From positions 55,875 to 119,874 of the forward strand of contig NZ_WUEK01000016.1 of assembly GCF_009823805.1 (NCBI RefSeq): a stretch of 64,000 nucleotides of DNA. The letters run 5' to 3'. Both the position numbers and the translations under genes were made by a program. Positions 41,948-49,892 of the stretch are shown one piece after another. The notes below the pieces were generated by a model. It did not search any database and was not told the origin of the DNA. It worked only from the letters and a program-made list of their open reading frames with translations. The stretch's first letter is position 1; every line of letters starts with the position of its first letter. The stretch comes from Nocardioides flavescens (GTDB lineage Bacteria; Actinomycetota; Actinomycetes; Propionibacteriales; Nocardioidaceae).

Positions 41948-43284
41948 CCGGCCGTGTCGACAGCGCGGTGATCCAGGCCCACGGCCTGGGCGGGGGCTCC
42001 GACCTCCCGATCCCGGCCTCGCTCGCCATCGCGGGCGGCACGGCCGCGCTGACGCTGTCGTTCGTCGTCCTGCTGCTGGCGTGGCGCACCCCGCGCTTCG
42101 CCACCGAGCGGGCCCGGACCGTGCCGGCGGGGCTCGCCGCCGTGGTCGACGGGGCGGCGTTCGCCCTCGTGCTGCGCGTGCTCGGCTTCGCCCTGTTCGC
42201 GTTCGTCGCGTGGGCCTCCATCGCCGGGCCCGACATCCTGCCCAACCCGACCTTCGGGGTGGTCTACGTCTGGCTCTGGGTCGGCATCGTGCCGACGTCG
42301 CTGCTGTTCGGCCGCTTCTACCGCGCGGTCAGCCCGGCCCGCACGATCCACCTCGTCATCGCCCGGCTCTCGGGTGGGGACCCGGCGACCGGCATCCGTG
42401 AGCTGCCGGCGTGGCTGGGCTGGTGGCCGGCGGCGGTCACGCTGTTCGCGTTCGTGTGGCTCGAGCTCGTCTACCCCAACGCGACCTACCTCGGCCCCCT
42501 GCAGCTGTGGTTCGCGCTCTACTTCCTCGTGACGGTCGTCGGGGCCGCGGTCTACGGCGACCGCTGGCTCTCGCGGGCCGACCCGTTCGAGGCGTGGTCC
42601 GACCTCGCCGCACGGCTGTCGGTGTGGGGACGCGACGACGACGGCCGGCTGGTGGTGCGCAGCCCGCTGCGCAACCTCGCCCGCCTCGAGCCGGCTCCCG
42701 GTCTGGTCGCGACGGTCGCGGTGCTGCTCGGCAGCACGGCGTTCGACTCCTTCCGCGAGGCGCCCTGGTGGGTGCGGTTCGTGCAGGAGGCGTCGGTGCC
42801 GCAGTCGTGGCTCGGCACCGGGGCGCTGCTGCTCACGGTGCTGGTCGTCGGGGCGACCTTCACCCTCGCGACCCGTGGCACGTCGGTCGACGAGCGGCGG
42901 GTGCCGAGCCACGAGCTGCCCGCGCGGCTGGCGCACTCGGTGGTGCCGATCGTGGTCGGCTACATGGTCGCGCACTACCTGACCTACTTCGTCGAGGTCG
43001 GCCAGCTGACGCTCATCCAGCTCAGCGACCCCCTCGTCGACGGGTCGAACCTGTTCGGCACGGCCGACTGGCAGGTCGACTACTGGCTCTCGACGCACCC
43101 GAGCTTCTTGGCCACCGTCAAGGTGCTCGCCATCGTCGTCGGCCACGTGCTCGGCGTGGTCGCCGCGCACGACATGTCGCTGCGGCTGCTGCCGAAGGCC
43201 CACCAGGTCACCGGGCAGCTGCCGCTGCTCGGCGCGATGGTGCTCTACACCTTCGGCGGGCTCTACCTGCTCTTCGGCAGCTGA
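41944..43284 (+). CDS. Large multi-pass membrane protein (so-called fenitrothion-hydrolase-like)
   Basis: A 446-residue membrane protein with about ten hydrophobic segments and conserved-looking polar stretches (FGVVYVWLWVGIVPTSLLFG, YGDRWLSRADPFEAWSDLAARLS, HYLTYFVEVGQLTLIQLSDP). I recall close actinobacterial relatives labelled fenitrothion hydrolase, but no hydrolase motif is visible and that label may be historical. Several His residues in late membrane segments would suit metal or heme binding. It is coupled to the cupredoxin-like lipoprotein. Confidence 0.55.
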   Translation: MTGRVDSAVIQAHGLGGGSDLPIPASLAIAGGTAALTLSFVVLLLAWRTPRFATERARTVPAGLAAVVDGAAFALVLRVLGFALFAFVAWASIAGPDILPNPTFGVVYVWLWVGIVPTSLLFGRFYRAVSPARTIHLVIARLSGGDPATGIRELPAWLGWWPAAVTLFAFVWLELVYPNATYLGPLQLWFALYFLVTVVGAAVYGDRWLSRADPFEAWSDLAARLSVWGRDDDGRLVVRSPLRNLARLEPAPGLVATVAVLLGSTAFDSFREAPWWVRFVQEASVPQSWLGTGALLLTVLVVGATFTLATRGTSVDERRVPSHELPARLAHSVVPIVVGYMVAHYLTYFVEVGQLTLIQLSDPLVDGSNLFGTADWQVDYWLSTHPSFLATVKVLAIVVGHVLGVVAAHDMSLRLLPKAHQVTGQLPLLGAMVLYTFGGLYLLFGS

Positions 43285-43868
43285 GCCGGCCGACCCACCA
43301 CGGCATAGCGCTCGTCGGGCACCGGTCCACCCCACAGCTCCGCCCGCTCGCTGAGCGGGTGGAGCTCGGCGGTGCAGCCGGCCCGCTCGACGAGCGCAAC
43401 GGTCTCGCTCGCCCTCAGCCCGGCGCCGGTGTGCCAGTCGCCCTCGACGAGGACGAGCCGACCGGTCGGCGCCAGCAGCCCCACCCAGCGCCTCAGGGCG
43501 GCGGCCGGGTCGGGGAGCGCCCACAGCACGTGGCGGCACAGCACCACGTCGTACGACGGCACGAGCGGCGGGTCGGCCGCGTCGCCGCGCTCGACGGTGA
43601 CTCCCGTGCGCCCGGCCAGCTTGGCTCGCGCCCGGCGCACCATCGCGGGGGAGAAGTCGACCCCGTCCACGCGGTGACCGGCCTCGGCGAGCAGCAGCGT
43701 CAGGGTTCCGGTGCCGCAGCCGAGGTCCGCGACCCGCGCCGGTGCGGGTGGGAGCAGTCCGGTCAGCAGCTCGCGCCACGCCGCCCGCACCGCGGGATCG
43801 CCGAGGCCGTGGTCGTCGGCCTCGTCGTAGCGGGCCGCGAGAGCGTCCCACGAGGCCGGCGTCGACAC
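43263..43868 (-). CDS. Class I SAM-dependent methyltransferase
   Basis: A 201-residue methyltransferase with motif I VADLGCGTGTLTLLLAEAGHRVDGVD and DYVVLCRH-type motif II (SYDVVLCRHVLWALPDP). Motif III is RLVLVEGDW. The substrate is unknown; the fold is that of small-molecule methyltransferases. GTG start. It overlaps the end of the convergent membrane protein by 22 bases and is divergent from sodF across a 90-base gap that contains the Nur box. Confidence 0.83.
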   Translation of the reverse strand: MSTPASWDALAARYDEADDHGLGDPAVRAAWRELLTGLLPPAPARVADLGCGTGTLTLLLAEAGHRVDGVDFSPAMVRRARAKLAGRTGVTVERGDAADPPLVPSYDVVLCRHVLWALPDPAAALRRWVGLLAPTGRLVLVEGDWHTGAGLRASETVALVERAGCTAELHPLSERAELWGGPVPDERYAVVGRPAQLPKSR

Positions 43869-43917
43869 GGGGCGAGCGTAGGCCAGTGGCCTGGGTACCA
43901 CTGTTGCGGACCATCTG

Positions 43918-43940
43918 TTGTTGCAAGTAAGTTGCAACAA
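43918..43940. promoter_or_regulatory. Nur box in the sodF promoter
   Basis: TTGTTGCAA-N5-TTGCAACAA, exact 9-base arms with spacer GTAAG. The core TTGCAA-N5-TTGCAA (43921-43937) is identical to the operator described for the nickel-responsive Fur-family regulator Nur in Streptomyces. It ends 18 bases before the sod GTG, a position suited to repression of this gene when nickel is available. Confidence 0.8.
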
Positions 43941-43958
43941 GACCCCGTGGAGGAACCC

Positions 43959-44579
43959 GTGCCCGACTACGTGCTGCCCGACCTGCCCTACGACTACGCC
44001 GCGCTCGAGCCCTACATCTCCGGCACGATCATGGAGCTGCACCACGACAAGCACCACGCGACCTACGTCAAGGGCGTCAACACGGCTGTCGAGCAGCTGG
44101 CCGAGGCGCGTGACCAGGAGTCCTACGGCTCGATCAACGCCCTCGAGAAGAACCTCGCCTTCCACCTCGGCGGGCACGTCAACCACTCGGTGTTCTGGCC
44201 CAACATGTCGCCGGACGGCGGCGACAAGCCGACCGGAGAGGTCGCCGCGGCGATCGACGAGCACTTCGGCGGCTTCGACAGGTTCCGGGCCCACTTCAGC
44301 GCCAACGCGCTGGCCATCCAGGGTTCCGGCTGGTCGGTGCTCGCGTGGGACTCGATCGCCCAGCGGCCGTTCGTGGTGCAGTTCTTCGACCAGCAGGCCA
44401 ACTTCCCGGTCTGCATGACGCCCCTGCTCATGCTCGACATGTGGGAGCACGCCTACTACTTGGACTACAGGAACGACAAGGCCACCTTCGTCGACCAGTG
44501 GTGGAACGTCGTCAACTGGGCCGACGTGCAGCAGCGCTTCGAGCGCGCCACGGCCCAGACCCCGGGGCTCATCGTCTGA
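43959..44579 (+). CDS. sodF: Fe/Mn superoxide dismutase, Nur-box controlled
   Basis: A 206-residue superoxide dismutase converting superoxide to oxygen and hydrogen peroxide. Metal ligands H28, H76, D160 and H164 are all present and number exactly like the M. tuberculosis enzyme. At position 145 it has Gln (DQQANFP), where mycobacterial Fe enzymes have His, so the metal could be Mn. The perfect Nur box upstream, however, is the signature of SodF in nickel-using actinobacteria. GTG at 43959 has GTGGAGG upstream. The gene symbol follows the regulation, not a proven metal. Confidence 0.88.
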   Translation: MPDYVLPDLPYDYAALEPYISGTIMELHHDKHHATYVKGVNTAVEQLAEARDQESYGSINALEKNLAFHLGGHVNHSVFWPNMSPDGGDKPTGEVAAAIDEHFGGFDRFRAHFSANALAIQGSGWSVLAWDSIAQRPFVVQFFDQQANFPVCMTPLLMLDMWEHAYYLDYRNDKATFVDQWWNVVNWADVQQRFERATAQTPGLIV

Positions 44580-44592
44580 GGCCCCCCAGACG

Positions 44593-44678
44593 TGCGTGGA
44601 CGGCCCCGCTGCCGTGCTCGGACCGGGTTGCGTCGTGGCATTCGCTCTGCAGATGAGCAGCCCGGGGTCGTCCACGCA
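44593..44678. terminator. Bidirectional stem-loop between convergent sodF and FAD-oxidase genes
   Basis: TGCGTGGACGGCCCC at 44593-44607 is repeated inverted at 44664-44678 with a single mismatched pair. The loop is about 56 bases and contains CTGCAG. It sits between two convergent stop codons. Confidence 0.55.
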
Positions 44679-44701
44679 TGATCGCCTGACCGGCTCGCCG
44701 C

Positions 44702-46417
44702 TCAGAGCAGGTCGTGGTTGGCCTGGAAGACGCCGGCGGGGTCGACGTCGGCCCTGACGGCCCGCAGCCGGTCCCAGGTCGCCGCGTCGAACGCCGTCGA
44801 GGTGTCCACCGCCTCCTCGGTGAAGGTCAGCACCCGGCGTCCGGCGTGCCAGGGCGTCATCGCCGCGACGGTGGCGCGGGCGTCGGCGAGCCCGGCGGCC
44901 GCCGCCTCGGGGACGGGCGCGACCGCGACGCAGAACATCGCGTACTCGCCCGGCAGGTGGCTCGTCGCTCCGCCTCCGGCGGCCGGTCGCGCCACGGCAC
45001 CGCCGAGCTGGCGCAGCTCGGCGAACATCAGTGACGTCGTCGTGCCCGGACCGGCCTCGGCCAGCAGGGCCTCGACCGCGGCGTCGTCGAGCTCGCCCAG
45101 CACGGCGTGGGCCGAGACCGCGGGCGTCGGCCCGGGCGGGTCCATGTGCACGGCCAGCAGCCCGGCGCTCGGGATCCGCACGAAGGTGTCCATCTCCGGC
45201 GCCAGCTCGCGCAGTGGGGCGAGCAGCTCCGCGGCCCGCTCGTCGGACTCGAGGACGGCACCGTCGACGACGACCAGCCGGCGGCCGCTCAGGAACGGCG
45301 GCAGCTGCGGCAGCGGGGGGAAGCTCATCAGCCGCAGGGACGACGTGACCGACTCCGGCACCTCGCGGGTCCAGGCCAGCCAGCCGCGCACGACCTCGGG
45401 CGCCCGCTCGAGCGGCCACAGCATCATCCCGGCCACCACGTCGGCGACCGGCAGGAGGGCGATCTCCAGCGCGACGACGACACCGAAGGCACCGCCGCCA
45501 CCGCGCACCGCCCAGAACAGCTCCGCGTGCTCGTCGGCACTGGCTCGCACCAGCTCGCCACGGGCGTCGACGAGCTCGACGGCGACGACACTGCTGCTGG
45601 CCAGGCCGTGCTGGCGGGCGTAGAACGACAGCCCCCCGCTCAGCGCGTAGCCCGCCACGGCGACGTCCGGCGCGCTGCCGTGCAGGGCCGTCAGACCGTG
45701 CGCCGCGGCGGCCTCGACGACGTCACTCCACAGCGTGCCGCCGACGACCCGCGCGACCTGGCGCTCCGCGTCGACCTCGACCCCGGTGAGCCGATCCAGG
45801 CGCAGCAGCACCGACGACGCGAGCCGCCCGGCGAGCGGGCCGGCGCCGTGTCCGGTGCTCTGCGGGGCGACCCGCAGCCCGAGGCCGGCGGCGGCGCGGA
45901 CGACCGCCTGCACCTCGTTGACGGTCGTCGGCGAGGCGACCGCGGCGGGCCGCTGGTCGACCGCGACGTTCCACGGCAGCCGCGCGGCGTCGTACGCCGG
46001 CTCGCCGGGCAGCACGACGCAGCCGGGGGCCGCCGTGCGCAGGGCGAGGGTCGCGGCTTCGGCGGACGTGCTGTGGACGGTCTGGAACGTGGTCATGTCT
46101 TCTCCTGGGGTGAGGGTGGCCGTGAGGGCGAGCAGCTGACCCGGGTGGGTCAGCCGGGCGACCTCGCGGACGTCGAGGTGGGGCGCGGCCCCGGTGGTGG
46201 ACAGGCGCTCGGTGAGGACGTCGAGGACGTCGAGCAGCGCGGCGCGCCGGGTGGTGTGCACGGTGAGCCCGGTCAGGGCCGCCGGGAGGTGTCCCCGGGC
46301 GGCCAGGGCGGCCTCCAGCCGGGTGACGGCCAGCGCGAGCTGCGCGGTCACGTCGCCGGCGTGGAGGAGGCGTCCTCGCTCGTCGAGCGAGGCGGTCTCG
46401 AGGGTCGTGGTGGTCAC
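44702..46417 (-). CDS. RidA-like domain fused in frame to a FAD-binding (BBE-type) oxidase
   Basis: One open frame of 571 codons. Residues ~1-105 (from GTG 46417) look like a short RidA/YjgF domain (LETASLDERGRLLHAGDVTAQLALAVTRLEAAL, TGLTVHTT, HPGQLLALTATL). From Met108 comes a complete 464-residue FAD-PCMH oxidoreductase with STGHGAGP (His for covalent FAD), DVAVAGYALSGGLSFY, and the berberine-bridge C-terminus ending PAGVFQANHDLL. The second covalent Cys of bicovalent members is not evident (GSAPDVAV). A strong internal ribosome site lets the oxidase also start alone at 46096. Substrate unknown. Divergent from a LuxR regulator. Confidence 0.7.
   Translation of the reverse strand: MTTTTLETASLDERGRLLHAGDVTAQLALAVTRLEAALAARGHLPAALTGLTVHTTRRAALLDVLDVLTERLSTTGAAPHLDVREVARLTHPGQLLALTATLTPGEDMTTFQTVHSTSAEAATLALRTAAPGCVVLPGEPAYDAARLPWNVAVDQRPAAVASPTTVNEVQAVVRAAAGLGLRVAPQSTGHGAGPLAGRLASSVLLRLDRLTGVEVDAERQVARVVGGTLWSDVVEAAAAHGLTALHGSAPDVAVAGYALSGGLSFYARQHGLASSSVVAVELVDARGELVRASADEHAELFWAVRGGGGAFGVVVALEIALLPVADVVAGMMLWPLERAPEVVRGWLAWTREVPESVTSSLRLMSFPPLPQLPPFLSGRRLVVVDGAVLESDERAAELLAPLRELAPEMDTFVRIPSAGLLAVHMDPPGPTPAVSAHAVLGELDDAAVEALLAEAGPGTTTSLMFAELRQLGGAVARPAAGGGATSHLPGEYAMFCVAVAPVPEAAAAGLADARATVAAMTPWHAGRRVLTFTEEAVDTSTAFDAATWDRLRAVRADVDPAGVFQANHDLL
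46094..46106 (-). promoter_or_regulatory. Internal ribosome site and ATG for the FAD oxidase
   Basis: On the minus strand AGGAGA (46106-46101) stands five bases before ATG (46096-46094), inside the longer RidA-oxidase frame. It is one of the best ribosome sites in the window, so two products, a fusion and a stand-alone 464-residue oxidase, are both plausible. Confidence 0.6.
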
Positions 46418-46504
46418 GTCGAGGAGCCTGTGGCCGCCGGGCCGTGTCCCACCATCCCGTGGACGCGGGTCCCTGCGACCTGGCCCTTCTGGGAGCGCCG
46501 ACCC

Positions 46505-46518
46505 CCCACAGATGTGGG
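46505..46518. promoter_or_regulatory. Palindrome between LuxR regulator and FAD-oxidase genes
   Basis: CCCACA-GA-TGTGGG, exact 6-base arms, 39 bases before the LuxR-type ATG in the 139-base divergent gap. It is a candidate operator for autoregulation or for the oxidase promoter. Short palindromes are frequent in GC-rich DNA, so weight is limited. Confidence 0.35.
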
Positions 46519-46556
46519 ATGGCGCCCGGGACGCCCGCGCTCGCAGACTGACGAGC

Positions 46557-47708
46557 ATGACCACAGCCCTGACCGCCGAGCGGGTGCGCGGAGACCTCGA
46601 CGTGCTCTCGCGGGCGGGGCTCGACCTCGAGTGCTTCCTGTCCGAGGCCGTCGACTCGCTGCGCCGTGCGGTCCCGTGGGTCGCGGCCTGCGTCGCCACG
46701 CACGACCCGGCGACCCACATGCTCACCAGCTCGCGCAAGTACGGCGCCCTGGTCGGCCGCAACGACCGCGACCGCCAGCTCGGCGCGCTGGAGTACGACT
46801 CCGCCGAGCAGACGGCGTTCCCCGAGCTCGCCGGGCGCGGGGTCTCCGCGGTGGGCATGAGCCTCGAGACCGGGGGCGACGTCGAGCGCTCGGCGCGGAT
46901 GAGCCAGATGATGGTGCCGGGCTTCGGGTTCGGCGACGAGGCGCGGCTGCTGTTCCGCGACCAGGACCGTCTCTGGGGCGCGCTCGCGCTCTTCCGCGGC
47001 ACCGACGACGGCGCCTTCGGCGAGGCCGACGTCGCGTTCCTCGCGGCGCTCAGCGAGTCCTTCGGCCGGGGCGTGCGCGCCGGGCTGCTCACCCGACTCG
47101 TCGACCGTCCCGACCCGGCGGCGGCTGACGGGGTCTGCGGTGTCGGCGGTCCCGCCGTGCTGGTCGTCGACGCCGCGGGTGCGCTCGTGCAGAGCACCCC
47201 GGCGGCGCAGGCCCGGCTCGCCGCGCTCGGCGCAGCCGTGCACCACGGCGACCCGCTCGGCACGATCAGCTCGCTCGTGGGCGCCTCGCGCCGCCTCGCG
47301 CGCGGCGACGCCGACGCGGTGCCGCAGGCCCGGGTGCGGACGGTGGACGGCGTCTGGCTCGTGCTGCACGCCTCGGCGCTCGCAGGCGGCACCGGCCGGC
47401 AGGGCGAGGTGGTCGTGACGATCGAGGAGGCGCGGCCGCCCGAGATCGTCTCGCTCGTCGTGGCGGCGTTCGACCTCACCCCGCGCGAGCGCGACGTCAC
47501 CCAGCTGGTGCTGCAGGGCGTCGACACCAAGGAGATCGCGGCGACGCTGCACCTGTCGGCCTACACCGTGCAGGACCACCTCAAGTCGGTCTTCGACAAG
47601 GCCGACGTGCGCAGCCGCCGCGAGCTGATCGCCCGGGTGTTCTTCGACCAGTACGTCCCGCGGATGGGCTCCGACCTCGGGCCGTCGGGGTGGTTCGCGG
47701 CGAGCTGA
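46557..47708 (+). CDS. LuxR-type regulator with GAF-like domain
   Basis: A 383-residue regulator: an N-terminal GAF-like sensing region (about residues 15-180, with GALEYDSAEQTAFPELAGRGVSAVGMSLETGGD), a second ligand-type domain, and a C-terminal LuxR helix-turn-helix (LTPRERDVTQLVLQGVDTKEIAATLHLSAYTVQDHLKSVFDKADVRSRREL). It lacks a receiver domain, so it probably senses a small molecule. It is divergent from the RidA/FAD-oxidase gene and is the natural candidate to control it. The upstream frame is open, but ATG 46557 gives the family start. Confidence 0.82.
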   Translation: MTTALTAERVRGDLDVLSRAGLDLECFLSEAVDSLRRAVPWVAACVATHDPATHMLTSSRKYGALVGRNDRDRQLGALEYDSAEQTAFPELAGRGVSAVGMSLETGGDVERSARMSQMMVPGFGFGDEARLLFRDQDRLWGALALFRGTDDGAFGEADVAFLAALSESFGRGVRAGLLTRLVDRPDPAAADGVCGVGGPAVLVVDAAGALVQSTPAAQARLAALGAAVHHGDPLGTISSLVGASRRLARGDADAVPQARVRTVDGVWLVLHASALAGGTGRQGEVVVTIEEARPPEIVSLVVAAFDLTPRERDVTQLVLQGVDTKEIAATLHLSAYTVQDHLKSVFDKADVRSRRELIARVFFDQYVPRMGSDLGPSGWFAAS

Positions 47709-47751
47709 GGGCGCGGCCCGCCCGCCTCGGTCCGGGTGGCACGATGGAGCC

Positions 47752-48462
47752 ATGAGCGAGGGCCAGACGAACGCCTCCCGGATCCGCGAGATCAACGACT
47801 CGATCCGCTACACGATGTGGTCGGTCTTCCGGCTCGCCGACGTGCTCGGCGAGGACGCCGACCGGGCCGCCGAGGGCGCCGAGGTCGAGAAGCTGTTCGC
47901 CGCGCTGGCCGAGGAGGACGTCGTCGTCCGCGGGGTCTACGACGTCGCCGGCCTGCGCGCCGACGCCGACGTCATGGTGTGGTGGCACGCCGCCACCTCC
48001 GAGGCGCTGCAGTCGGCCTACCACCGCTTCCGCCGCACGGCGTTCGGCCGCCGGTTCGAGCCGGTCTGGAGCCAGATGGCGCTGCACCGCCCGGCGGAGT
48101 TCAACCGCAGCCACGTGCCGGCGTTCCTCGCGGACGAGGACGCCAAGGCCCACGTCTGCGTCTACCCCTTCGTCCGCTCCTACGAGTGGTACCTCCTCGA
48201 GGACGAGGAGCGCCGCGCGCTGCTCTCCGAGCACGGCCAGATGGCGCGCGACTACAAGGACGTGCGGGCCAACACGGTCGCGAGCTTCGCCCTCGGCGAC
48301 TACGAGTGGCTGCTCGCCTTCGAGGCCGACGAGCTCTACCGCATCGTCGACCTGATGCGGCACCTGCGCTCCTCGGGCGCCCGTCGCCACGTGCGCGAGG
48401 AGATCCCGTTCTACACCGGCGCGCTGACGCCGGTCGCGACCCTGGTGGACACGCTGCCGTGA
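47752..48462 (+). CDS. hemQ: Coproheme decarboxylase HemQ (ChdC)
   Basis: A 236-residue chlorite-dismutase-fold enzyme that decarboxylates coproheme III to heme b with hydrogen peroxide, the last step of the coproporphyrin-dependent pathway. Typical segments are NDSIRYTMWSVFRLADVL, VMVWWHAATSEALQ, PVWSQMALHRPAEFNRSHVPAFLA, PFVRSYEWYLL with the catalytic Tyr, and VRANTVASFALGDYEWLLAFEA. It lies 15 kb from hemG and 23 kb from hemE, although the three are usually close together. The ATG at 47752 is clear. Confidence 0.93.
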   Translation: MSEGQTNASRIREINDSIRYTMWSVFRLADVLGEDADRAAEGAEVEKLFAALAEEDVVVRGVYDVAGLRADADVMVWWHAATSEALQSAYHRFRRTAFGRRFEPVWSQMALHRPAEFNRSHVPAFLADEDAKAHVCVYPFVRSYEWYLLEDEERRALLSEHGQMARDYKDVRANTVASFALGDYEWLLAFEADELYRIVDLMRHLRSSGARRHVREEIPFYTGALTPVATLVDTLP

Positions 48463-48472
48463 CGCGCGCCTG

Positions 48473-49132
48473 ATGCCACTCGTGATGATCGACCTGGACG
48501 ACACCCTCGTCCAGCGGGCGCCGCTCGTGCGCTCCTGGCTGACGTCGTACGTCGCCGAGCAGGGCCACGACGAGCAACGGGCCGCCGCGCTGGTCGAGGC
48601 GCTGGTCGAGGCCGACGGCGGCGGTCACCGCCCGCGCGAGGAGTTCGTCGCGCGGGCGAGCGAGCACGTCGGCACGGCGTTCTCGCTCGACGACTTCCGC
48701 GACGGGACCGACGGGGCCTACCGCCTCACCCCGGGTGTCCGCTCCCGGCTCGAGGCGCTGCGCGCCGCCGGGTGGCGGGTCGCGGTCGTGACCAACGGCC
48801 CCGTCGAGACCCAGTCGGTCAAGGTCGAGGCCACCGGTCTCGCCGACCTGGTCGACGCGGTGGTCATCTCCGGCGAGGTCGGTGTCCACAAGCCCGACCC
48901 GCAGGTCTTCCGCACCGCCGCCGAGCGCGCCGACGCCTCGCTCGAGGGCGCCTGGATGGTCGGCGACAACCTCGACGCCGACGTGCAGGGCGCCCACGGC
49001 GTCGGGGCCCGCGCCATCTGGGTGCGCCCGCGCGAGGACTGGCTGAGCTTCGACTACGCCGGCGAGCCCGACGTGGTCGTCGACGACGTCGACGCCGCGC
49101 TCGACGTCCTCCTGGAGCGCGGGAACCGCTGA
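48473..49132 (+). CDS. HAD-family hydrolase
   Basis: A 219-residue haloacid-dehalogenase-like phosphatase. Motif I MIDLDDT has nucleophile D7 and acid/base D9, motif II is VVTNG, motif III VHKPDP, and motif IV GDNLDADV. The helical cap between motifs I and II (about residues 15-95) places it in subfamily I. Substrate unknown. It starts 11 bases after hemQ and is probably co-transcribed with it. Confidence 0.85.
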   Translation: MPLVMIDLDDTLVQRAPLVRSWLTSYVAEQGHDEQRAAALVEALVEADGGGHRPREEFVARASEHVGTAFSLDDFRDGTDGAYRLTPGVRSRLEALRAAGWRVAVVTNGPVETQSVKVEATGLADLVDAVVISGEVGVHKPDPQVFRTAAERADASLEGAWMVGDNLDADVQGAHGVGARAIWVRPREDWLSFDYAGEPDVVVDDVDAALDVLLERGNR

Positions 49133-49134
49133 GC

Positions 49135-49797
49135 GTGCCGGTGCGTCCCAGCGGCGTGAAGCCGCTCCTCGCCGCCACCGCCGCCCTGCTCGTCCTCGCC
49201 GTCTCGGGATGCGGGTCCGAGACCGACGCGGTCGACACCGGTCTCGCCACTGAGCCGAGCCTGTCGTCCTCGCCGTCCGCTCCGCCGGCCGCTCCGCCGT
49301 CCCCGACCGGCACCGTGCGCACCGCCGGACTCGTCACCGTGATCGACGAGGGCGAGGGCCCGGAGGTCTGCCTCGGCCCGATCGCGATGTCCTTCCCGCC
49401 GCAGTGCTCCGGTCCGGCCGTCGAGGGCTGGGACTGGTCCACCAGCGGCCAGGGGATGCACGAGACCCAGGGCTCGATCCGGTGGGGGAGCTACGCGCTC
49501 ACCGGCACCTGGGACGGCTCCGCGCTCACCGTCGACGACGCCGTGCCGGCCGCGCTCTACGACGCCGCACCGGTGCCGTCCGAGCCGGGATCCGAGGCCA
49601 CGGTCAGCGTCATTCAGGGCGCCGACGAGGTCGTGGCCGCCCTCCAGACCGCCGTACCCGACGCGATGGGTGTGACCGTCCTGGACGGCCAGGTGCACCT
49701 CGACGTCGCCTACGACGACGGCTCGGTCCAGGACTGGGCCGACGCGACGTACGGCCCCGGCGTCGTCGTCGTCACCAGCGCCCTGCTCCCCGCCTGA
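49135..49797 (+). CDS. Lipoprotein of unknown function
   Basis: A 220-residue secreted lipoprotein: signal peptide with lipobox AVSGC, a Ser/Pro/Ala-rich linker (~30-60) and a beta-rich domain with the segment CLGPIAMSFPPQCSGPAVEGWDWS, whose two Cys could form a disulfide. A GTG at 49135 or codons slightly inside could be the start. I recall similar actinobacterial proteins but no function. It begins 3 bases after the HAD gene stop. Confidence 0.7.
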   Translation: MPVRPSGVKPLLAATAALLVLAVSGCGSETDAVDTGLATEPSLSSSPSAPPAAPPSPTGTVRTAGLVTVIDEGEGPEVCLGPIAMSFPPQCSGPAVEGWDWSTSGQGMHETQGSIRWGSYALTGTWDGSALTVDDAVPAALYDAAPVPSEPGSEATVSVIQGADEVVAALQTAVPDAMGVTVLDGQVHLDVAYDDGSVQDWADATYGPGVVVVTSALLPA

Positions 49798-49806
49798 CCC
49801 GCCCCT

Positions 49807-49876
49807 TGTAACGCGGAGTTGGCGGTGGTCCCGACCCGTTGCTACGGGTCAGAGGCACCGCCAACTCCGCGTTACA
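49807..49876. terminator. Very stable bidirectional terminator hairpin
   Basis: Exact 21-base arms (49807-49827 and 49856-49876) enclose a 28-base loop that itself folds (GACCCG-TTGCTA-CGGGTC). It lies between the convergent lipoprotein and msrB genes and can serve both directions. Confidence 0.8.
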
Positions 49877-49892
49877 GCTGGGGCGATCGGGC

